Of a stretch of 12,361 nt of DNA, positions 1 to 7,000 are shown piece by piece. A program made the position numbers and the translations under genes. The DNA is taken from positions 996,725 to 1,009,085 of the forward strand of contig MU646343.1 of NCBI GenBank assembly GCA_026770585.1, read 5' to 3'. The notes beneath the pieces are model-generated. The model was not told the DNA's origin. It made no database searches and saw nothing but the letters and a program-made list of their open reading frames with translations. Source of the DNA: Baffinella frigidus. Lineage: Eukaryota; Cryptophyceae; Cryptomonadales; Baffinellaceae. Every line of letters starts with the position of its first letter. Positions within the stretch are counted from its first letter, which is position 1.

Positions 1-36
1 CGAGGGATAGCGTGTTCGGGAGGGCAAGGGGGGGAT

Positions 37-157
37 GTACAGGGGTGCCTCGCTCATAAGAAACATCCCCCCCCCAGGACCACCGTAGGGCCCTAGGCAT
101 AGGCCTACTGTAGGCTCCTAGGGGGAGGCGGTTTCTTATGAGCGAGGTACCCCTGTA
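37..157. repeat. Foldback (MITE-like) element, copy 1
   Basis: Near-complete palindrome of 121 bp. The left arm begins GTACAGGGGTGCCTCGCTCA and the right arm ends TGAGCGAGGTACCCCTGTAT. The centre holds GTAGGGCCCTAGGCATAGG. It has no coding capacity. Its centre matches the reverse complement of the copy at 405-527, so the two are in opposite orientation. Confidence 0.85.
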
Positions 158-210
158 TCAGACTCTCAGGTGCATCGTGCGACGTGTGCATCCGGGATGT
201 CTCGGACTAT

Positions 211-310
211 CCCTCAAGTGGCCAGTAGGCTCGTACGCCCTACCGTAGGGCCCTAGGACCTGCCTAGGGCCTCTTGGCCGTCAAATTTGACGGCCTCGCC
301 ACTCAAGGGA
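211..310. repeat. Palindrome-rich segment with CCTAGG core
   Basis: Contains a perfect 20-bp palindrome at 276-295 (GGCCGTCAAATTTGACGGCC) and the core CCTACCGTAGGGCCCTAGG at 240-258. The imperfect outer pair CCCTCAAGTGGC / GCCACTCAAGGG is at 211-222 and 298-309. Probably another foldback element sharing its core with neighbouring ones. Confidence 0.5.
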
Positions 311-404
311 TGTTGATCTGGCGGAGGGGGTGTTTACTTACGTGTATGTATAGTCTTCATGAATACATGGTGTGGAAGAAGACTCACCTTCCTAGGGGCC
401 TCTA

Positions 405-527
405 GTACAGGGGTACCTCGCTCATAAGAAACCGCCCCCCACTAGGACCCTACAGTAGTACCATGCCTAGGGCCCTACGGTGGTCCTAGGGGGAGGGCGG
501 TTTCTTATGAGCGAGGTACCCCTGTAC
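405..527. repeat. Foldback (MITE-like) element, copy 2
   Basis: 123-bp palindrome beginning GTACAGGGGTACCTCGCTCA and ending TGAGCGAGGTACCCCTGTAC. Arms of about 35 bp match almost perfectly; the centre is CCTAGGGCCCTACGGTGG. Inverted relative to copy 1. A third, half copy follows directly at 528-600. Confidence 0.87.
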
Positions 528-600
528 AGTAGGTCTATGCCTAGGGAACTGTGGTGGTCATATGGAGGGGGGTGCTTTCTTATGAGCGAGGTACCCATGT
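528..600 (+). repeat. Half copy of the foldback element (right arm only)
   Basis: GTAGGTCTATGCCTAGGGAA through CTTTCTTATGAGCGAGGTAC matches the right half of the 405-527 element with several changes. The left arm is absent. The pair 405-600 is bracketed by a 12-bp direct repeat, AGGGGCCTCTAG, at 394-405 and 601-612. Confidence 0.7.
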
Positions 601-648
601 AGGGGCCTCTAGAGGAGAGGCATCCACGCCACGTCGCACGTCAGAATC

Positions 649-1308
649 ATTTAGGTCCTTTAGGTTCTTCGAGCTCCCAACATAGGCGGACACCGGAACT
701 GGTTCTGCAGAAAAGCCATGCTTCCTTTCGGATCACATTCAGGCCCCCCGGGTGCCCAACGTTGATGCTCCGGATTTGCCTTCTACGAAGGGATTTTCGG
801 CCCAAAGCGGGCAACCTTTCCGTTACCTTATCTGTACGAACCCCCCTATGTCCCTACGGATTGCCTACCGTAGGGTCCCAGGTCTTATTGCTTATGGGTT
901 ATTCAAAATATCTTCGAAGTCCGCTGTGTGGTATGCATGAAAAAACACCAAAAGTGACCACGCGGTGGACTACGGACCTTTCATGGTGCTTTGGTGCTTT
1001 TATTTACACTCACGTCGAAGGCCACAGCCCACCTCACTCTTGAGGAGTTGGGAGTAATCTACGGATGAGCTCCTTGTGCGGCGCGGCCTCGCCCCTCCTA
1101 AGCGGGGTCTCACTCCTCGACTCTACCCATCCAGGAAAGGTCAACGTTCCCCGATGCAGTTAACTTGAAGGCCTTATCTACAGTACTGCAAATTTGATCA
1201 CGTCACCCGCTAAATCTGCCGCGATCCTCTGCACCGGGGGGCCTGAATGTGATCCGAAAGGAAGTGTCCGCCTATGTTGGGAGCTCGAAGAACTTAACGG
1301 ACCTAAAT
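649..1308. repeat. Inverted pair of a dispersed CCAACATAG repeat
   Basis: 649-747 (+) and 1236-1308 (-) are copies of one repeat: TTTAGGTCCTTTAGGTTCTT, GAGCTCCCAACATAGGCGGA and TTTCGGATCACATTCAGG. The right copy lacks about 30 bp (the CTGGTTCTGCAG part). The interior contains the segment at 790-935 that is repeated in inverse at 9514-9640. Possibly one large element with long terminal inverted repeats; no transposase is recognisable. Confidence 0.55.
790..935 (+). repeat. Dispersed repeat, copy matching 9514-9640 in reverse
   Basis: CGTTACCTTATC, CCCCCCTATGTCCCTACGGA, TTGCCTACCGTAGGGTCC and TTATTCAAAAT are matched in reverse complement at 9514-9640. Both copies keep an open frame containing MSLRIAY and GLIAYGLFKI, but such a short frame is not convincing as a gene. 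Confidence 0.7.
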
Positions 1309-2220
1309 CTGGGGGTCCCGAAACCCTTGTCTTCCACCAAGTGGATAGCCCCCTCCGGCAACAATGTGGAATTCGTACCACGAAATACCTTCAAAGCGAA
1401 ACGTCGCGGTCTGAACACATGAATAGTGACCTGGCTTTGTGTATGGAGTTTGAGATCCTCATGCCCGCGCCCCGACACGAACAGGCCACGTTTTAAACGA
1501 GATGTGGTTGTACCGTCGTACAGACAGCCCGTCATAACACCCGCCTTTGACAACACCCGCCTTGGTATATAAGGTTTTTCAAAAAAACGTTTTAACCAGA
1601 CATAAGACAGCGAACCACTAAACATTAAGCAATAAATACTAACGCATGCATCCTACAGCCCAAGCTCTAATAGTTTCGGCCAGGGCGTGAGCGGCAAGGG
1701 AGGCTGCAACGCCACGGTTGAAACATTGCTGTTTCAAAAAAACGAAGAGAGATCTTCACTTACTCAAACTTGACTTTGACCCAAAGTTGACTTTGAAGTA
1801 CGGAATTCTGCGACACATAGAATCACCCTAAATTCCAACCTTCAAACCCTGGTAGCTTCGACAAGAGTTAATCCGGGCCGGTGTAGCAGCCGCTACAGAT
1901 ACGTAGCAGCTGCTACACATATGCGAATATTTTAAAATCTTTTTTAAAAGTCGGAGCCCCATGGAGGGGGTTGCCCCAGAGAGAGGGGCTCAGCGCCGTC
2001 CAGGCCCACTTTCAACGGGGATATTCGAGCCTAATCGGCCTGAGATAGCCCGCGTAGTTGGAAGAGTCACAACGGTGATCTTTTCCCAATTTAGCCGCGA
2101 TGCATAACTGCCAGGGCTTGGTGGCGTCCAAAGGCTTTGCATTGATAAATGAAATGAAAGGGGTTGTCTTTTCAACGGTGACCTCGAAACAGGGGTTTTC
2201 CTCTGAAAAACTCAAAAGAG
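1309..2220. other. No gene seen; small palindromes
   Basis: Nothing coding is supported. Visible: TTGAAACATTGCTGTTTCAA hairpin near 1719-1738; two TTGACTTT motifs near 1768-1795; a double GTAGCAGC/GCTGCTAC palindrome at about 1880-1918; an AT-rich palindromic patch near 1928-1948; and GAGCCCC...GGGGCTC at about 1955-1990. A weak match to 6288-6340 lies at 1363-1412 (CAACAATGT ... GTACCACGAA ... GCGAAACG). Confidence 0.5.
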
Positions 2221-2224
2221 CTTA

Positions 2225-2312
2225 CACACACACCGAACCCAAGTCAGCCTTCATGGGGCTCATGGTATCCCATGGTTGAAGTGTGATGTTTCAACCACGG
2301 ATACCCCACAAG
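2225..2312 (+). repeat. Hairpin-bearing repeat, isolated third copy
   Basis: ACACACACCGAACCCAAGTC to ACCCCACAAG matches the 3' parts of the direct repeats at 2346-2640 and 2964-3250. It contains the hairpin GGTATCCCATGGTTGAA / TTCAACCACGGATACC. Confidence 0.7.
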
Positions 2313-2345
2313 ATTCCAGCAGGTGAGAGGGATTGTGTGTGGGGG

Positions 2346-2640
2346 TTATTGACACTGGTCCTTTAGGTCCTTCAAGTTTTAATTTCTTCCAACATATGCC
2401 AACGACACGCCCTTCCGTAGAAAGGATCTGCAGAGAAAGTATTTTTGCTTTCGGGTCACATTTAGCTCTCCAGTGCAGAGGCTCGTGAAGAGGGGATAGT
2501 GGGTGGTTCTTTTGGGGTGTGTAAAGGTATGCGACATCGCTCCCATGCTCATACACACACCGAACCCAAGTCAGCCTTTATGAGGCTCATGGTATCCCAT
2601 GGTTGAAGTATAAAAGCTTCAGCCACGGATACCCCACAAG
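2346..2640 (+). repeat. Direct repeat of about 290 bp, copy 1
   Basis: Begins TTATTGAC, then TTTAGGTCC, a CCAACATA core, GGATCTGCAGAGAAAG, TCTCCAGTGCAGAGGCTCGT and ends with the GAACCCAAGTCAGCC hairpin and ACCCCACAAG. The second copy is at 2964-3250, about 85% alike by eye. It starts with the same dispersed repeat found at 649, 1236 (reverse), 5896 and 5999. Confidence 0.8.
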
Positions 2641-2804
2641 GGGGAGGGATTCGACGAAACAGGTTTTTTCCGAGGGTGGGATAGCAGACCAAAAGTTGTC
2701 GACAACCCCTTTGAAAAGTTGGCAAAAGTGGAGGAAAACGTTTTTTCCCCTCTGGATGGGCCCGCCTGGGTGAAGTAAAACTCGCCGCGGGCCGTTTTTG
2801 GAGG

Positions 2805-2907
2805 TGTTCCCCCAAGGACCATAAAAATCTGAGACTACATTTGTGGACCAACTTTCAATTCTGTTGTACAAATGTGGTCTCAGATTTTTGTGGTCCTTGG
2901 GGGAACA
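2805..2907. repeat. Foldback (MITE-like) element
   Basis: Arms of about 44 bp: TGTTCCCCCAAGGACCATAA on the left and TTGTGGTCCTTGGGGGAACA on the right, separated by a loop of about 15 bp. Only a few mismatches. No clear target duplication was seen. Confidence 0.85.
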
Positions 2908-2963
2908 TCATGTCACAACACAAAACGCCTGCTACCCCCCCTCTTTTTTCCTCACGTCCACAC

Positions 2964-3250
2964 TTATTGACCTTTAGGTCCTTTAGGTTTTAATTTCTCC
3001 CAACATAGCCCAACGACACGCCGTTCCGTAGAAGGGATCTGCAGAGAAAGCATTTTTGCTTTCGGATCGCGTTTCGCTCTCCAGTGCAGAGGCTCGTGAA
3101 GAGGGGATACAGGGTGGTTCTCTTGGGATGTTTGAGTTGATCCAGAGGATATCTCACTCGCGCATGCACCGAACCCAAGTCAGCCTCCTTTGCGGCTCAT
3201 GGTACCCCATGGTTGAAGTTTAGGAGCTTCAATCACGAATACCCCACAAG
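2964..3250 (+). repeat. Direct repeat of about 290 bp, copy 2
   Basis: Same order of blocks as 2346-2640: TTTAGGTCCTTTAGG, TCTCCCAACATAGCC, GGATCTGCAGAGAAAGCATT, CTCCAGTGCAGAGGCTCG, CCGAACCCAAGTCAGCC and a hairpin ending ACCCCACAAG. It lies just upstream of a tandem-repeat stretch leading into exon 1. Confidence 0.8.
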
Positions 3251-3500
3251 GTGAAATGGGTTGTGTGGGGTTTTGAGGTGACATCAGTTAGACACCAAAG
3301 ATGGATACCAAAGACGAAAGGAGATGAATGTGGTATTTGTTGGGATTAACGTACGGAAGTCAGCGAGATTGAGATGGGTTGTGAGGGGGTGTGAGGTGAG
3401 ATCAGCCAGACACCAACGATTCCAAAAGGTGAGAGGGATTGTGTGGGGGTGTGCAGTGAAATCAGTCAGAAACCAAAAGTGAAAGGAGATAATAAAAAAA
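3251..3500 (+). repeat. Diverged tandem repeat upstream of exon 1
   Basis: Three diverged units built on GGGTTGTG(T/A)GGGG, GAGGTGA, ATCAGTCAGA and CACCAA, at about 3257, 3376 and 3430. The first and last also share a GAAAGGAGAT end. No core promoter element was recognised here; the transcription start of the ankyrin gene is not identified. Confidence 0.5.
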
Positions 3501-3716
3501 ATGTGGGTGCGTAGGGGTTTCCCCCCATGTACGGACGTCAGCAAAGTTAATGGCAATCTAAGCGTCAGAAAGCAACACCAGAAAGACATCAAACAAAAGC
3601 GGGGCACCATCAAGTCCAGCCAATTGTTCAAGATCAATAATACAAATTTAGGAAAGCAACGTGAAAACTTAAAAAGAGCTCCAATTCCGAACCAAGATAT
3701 ACAGGTTACGAGGAAA

Positions 3717-4099
3717 ATGGCGCGGGAATGGGGGCCGGGACCAGGCTCGCTCCTGCTCCTCCTCATATCGCTCGCCCATACTGCGCCCCTCTTCTCGCAT
3801 GATGTCGTCGCGCGGCACTGCCACCCTGCACTCGCCTGCCTCCACCGGGAGCCGAGCAACGGCGTGATCCCACCGCCAGGATCCTTGCGGCCGATCAAAC
3901 TTGGGCCCCTGCGGGGTGGTGGGCTGGCTGAGGACATGGGTCTTCAGAAGCGCCTCTTCGGAGACTCCCGGTCGTCCATCGTGGCAGATCGCCCCCTGAC
4001 GAAGCAGGACCACGAGCTGCTGGGTGCGGTGCGGAAGCTGCCTGACGAGGCGTGCGCCACGCGCGTGCGGGACTTGCTCTCGAAGGGGGCCCAGGCTGG
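3717..4099 (+). CDS. Exon 1: signal-like leader, linker, first ankyrin repeat
   Basis: Start chosen at the ATG at 3717, which has A at -3 and G at +4 and opens a leader (MAREWGPGPG, then SLLLLLISLA, then HTAP) typical of an ER signal peptide with possible cleavage after residue 23. The frame stays open upstream to 3501, so an earlier start or an upstream exon cannot be excluded. Residues 24-94 carry no recognised domain. Residues 95-128 (LTKQDHELLGAVRK ... VRDLLSKGAQAG) fit a first ankyrin repeat with the usual AVR and LLSKGA helices. I place the donor at 4100 (GTATCC), leaving two bases of a Gly codon. Reading on unspliced hits a stop at 4125-4127. The opposite strand also has a long open frame here (3284-3937), judged a shadow. 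Confidence 0.68.
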
Positions 4100-7000
4100 G
4101 TATCCCCTCACGCCCGCACCGACCTGAACCGACCATGCTGCATTGCCTCTCTCAGGGTTTCGTCCCGCGATGTACGCGTGGACCTGCACACAAAGTGTCC
4201 ACACGAAGAGACTCCACAAAGCATGCACCTGCAGGGAACCCCTGCTAACCCCAAACCAGAACAACACCAAATCCACAAGGACCGTCCGGGACCGAAAACG
4301 CGCGATACAAAATGCACATCCCCGTGTTCCCGCGCCTGGAGGCCTCAGCCCCAGGTCAAACCGTGTGCGACCAAGGGGAACTCTAGTATTTTTACGCATG
4401 GTGCGTAATCCGCACAGGTGTGCGGACCCTGCGGATTTTTCCTACCAGCCCCTCCACATCGCAGCCATCCGCGATCTCGCCCAAACGGTGTGCTTCCCGC
4501 GCCATTTTTTTCAATGCAAATGTTTCGCTGCATTAAGGTCCTGAAACAAACGGGTGCCATCTGCGCCCCCGTCCCATCCTCACATTTACCCCTGACGATG
4601 CGCCCCATCCCCACATTCGCCCCTGCACCACCCCGTGGCATTCCGACAAAAACACCACCCCGCTTGGCTGGGTCGTTGTAGTTTGCTTCACCTCTCTGGG
4701 TCAAAACATCGCGGGATTCGACGGGATATCGGATCAGAGCGTTTGATCCTGCTGAAACCTAGCCTCTTTAGCGGCTCTTTAGCGGGGTAATACATGGTGG
4801 ACATGTTGGTATCAAGCAAGGTCTCTCACTCTCTCTCTCTCTCTCTCGCTCTCTCTCTGACTCTCTCTCTCGCCCTCTCCCCCTGTACAAACCTCGACCA
4901 AGCTGTTTTGGGTGGTACCGCAGGGTAGGGCTGCAGGGTAGAGAGCGGTCATGACAAGATGCCGGTTCCCCGACGTGCATCAGTGCCAGATGATAGTAGC
5001 CTCCACCACACAGCAGCCACCGGGGCCTTCACGGATACAGTCCATCTAAACGATTTGTGCTAAAATCTTATCCATTGCTATGGATTCCAACGGACTTCCC
5101 CCCAGATTTCCCGGGGGGGGGGGGGACTGGGCGCCTGCTAAGTGGCCTGCTGAGCCCAGGAGAGTTCCACACCTCGCGACTACTCCCAGGCTTCATCCGG
5201 GAACTTGTTTAATTTGAAAGAAAATGGCCTATCAAACCGGATTCTGGCCCTAATTTAATTTAATTAGGGCCCTAATTAACCTTCGCCCGACTCCTATGAA
5301 CAAATAGGGATCCGTTTTCTTTTAGATTAAACATGTCCCCGGATTAGGCTGATCCCCCACGAACGTTCCTCAATCCCGTCGCCGCCCTGGTACACAACCT
5401 GCCTGGCTAAATGCAACATCCGGCGTACGGGGGAGTCCCAAACCCTCAACGTTACGCGCGTGCACGCAGATTTTAAACCGGACTTCACTGAAAATTACTA
5501 CACGTTTGCTTTAATATCACTAGTAAAGATCGTTCAATGTAGTAAATTTCGTTACCGACGTCTTTTCAATTGAAATAGAGTACGCAGATGGAGGCCCTGG
5601 TGGCGGGGGGGGCGGATGTGGAGGCGCATACGTATACTACAACTCACATACGTATTTTCCTTAAGTTGACACCGGAATCCTGTCAACCTTTGAGATTTTG
5701 AACCCTACACCCTACTCGCTTATGCACAGATGGAGGCGTTGGTGGCGGGGGGGGCGGATGCGGAGGCGCGGGCGCGGCACGGGCAGTGTCCCCTCCACCT
5801 CGCGGCTGCTGCTGGATCGCAGGTGCGACACGATTGTGTCCCGGGTAGACGTTTCCCTTTTTTTTTTCCGCGTAGAATTATTTTTCCCGGGTAGAGTTTC
5901 TCCCAACATAGCCTGACACCACGCCTTTTCGTAGAAAAGATCTGTGACACGGGCAGTGTCCCACACACCTCGCTGCTGCTTCTGGATCGCAGGTGCGTCC
6001 TTTAGGTCCTTTAGGTTATGATTTCTCCCAACATAGCCTAACACCACGCCGTTCCGTAGAAAAGGTCTGCAGACAAAACATTGGCACGTTCCCCCCGCTA
6101 CTGAAAACTCGGGGCCCATATTTCAGAGTCTAAGGTTCCTCACATTCACCAAGTGGCTCCAATTCCCTGTGCGGAATGATGCAAAGAGAAATATATGAGG
6201 GTGACATGACTTAGCGAAGTACAGGCCCAGGGTTTTCAGTAGCGGAAAACATGCCTAAGCCTAGCCATTGGAGCCATTCCTGAGCGCAACAATGTTCCAT
6301 CTGTACCACGAAGCACTTTTAGAACGAAACGCCGCGTTTGAAATGGAGACTTTTTTCAAGTGGTGGTGTGACGAAAGCACCTTCAACGAATCTAATTTCG
6401 GAACACGACAGAATTTTTCCCGCTGTCTTAGGCTTCCGCCGCCGAAGATAAGCAATTTTAGGCATACAATGATGCTATCGTACGCCTTTTTATGCGGACA
6501 GATTCTGGTATGTTCCGAGATGAAATCCGAAACTCAAGCCGCATGCGTACCATAATTAGTTGGAAAAACAATGAACTTCTGGGAGATTTCGAATACGGTG
6601 TTGACTACGGGGGGGGTAGGGCTCCTGAAAGAGAGTGTAGTCCCAGGAGCCCCTGGGCATAGACCGTAGCCCCAGACCGTATGCCAACACCCCTGAAATT
6701 GAGGGGGGGTTTAACGAGACCTGGTTCAGGGTTCAGGGTCCAGAGTTCAGGGTTCAAGGTTCAGGGTCCAGAGTTCAGGGTTCAGGGTTCAGGGTCCAGA
6801 GTTCAGAGTTCAGAGTTCATGACGAGGTTCAGGGTTTAGGGTTTAGGGTTCAGGGTTCAGGGTTTAGGGTTTGGGGTTTGGGGTTTGGGGTTTGGGGTTT
6901 GGGGTTTGGGGTTCACGCTTGCGCTCCGACTCACGAGCGAGGCATGTGCGGCGCAGGATTTGGCTGTGTTTCTGCTGCAGATGTGTGCGGAGTGCGACCC

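Larger units (their letters stand above)
4488..5587 (+). other. Intron 2: no exon seen; simple repeats and palindromes
   Basis: Holds a weak tandem repeat near 4573-4625 (ATCCTCACATTTACCCCTG-type), the CT microsatellite, a G-run at 5110-5123, a near-palindrome GGCCCTAATT...AATTAGGGCC at 5246-5271, and a foldback at 5490-5550. No ankyrin-like or other coding stretch was found. Confidence 0.55.

Noticed and set aside
752-1043. Overlapping + frames of 62 and 93 codons
   Set aside because: They lie in a dispersed repeat and neither resembles a known protein; kept only as a repeat observation.
3284-3937. 217-codon open frame on the - strand, the longest in the window
   Set aside because: It overlaps exon 1 of the ankyrin gene antisense, its C-terminal part covers a tandem-repeat stretch (repeated HP-T-PL-T-W pattern), and no family is recognised.
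6723-6912. Chromosome end (telomere)
   Set aside because: The repeats are degenerate, internal, and followed by more exons of the same gene.
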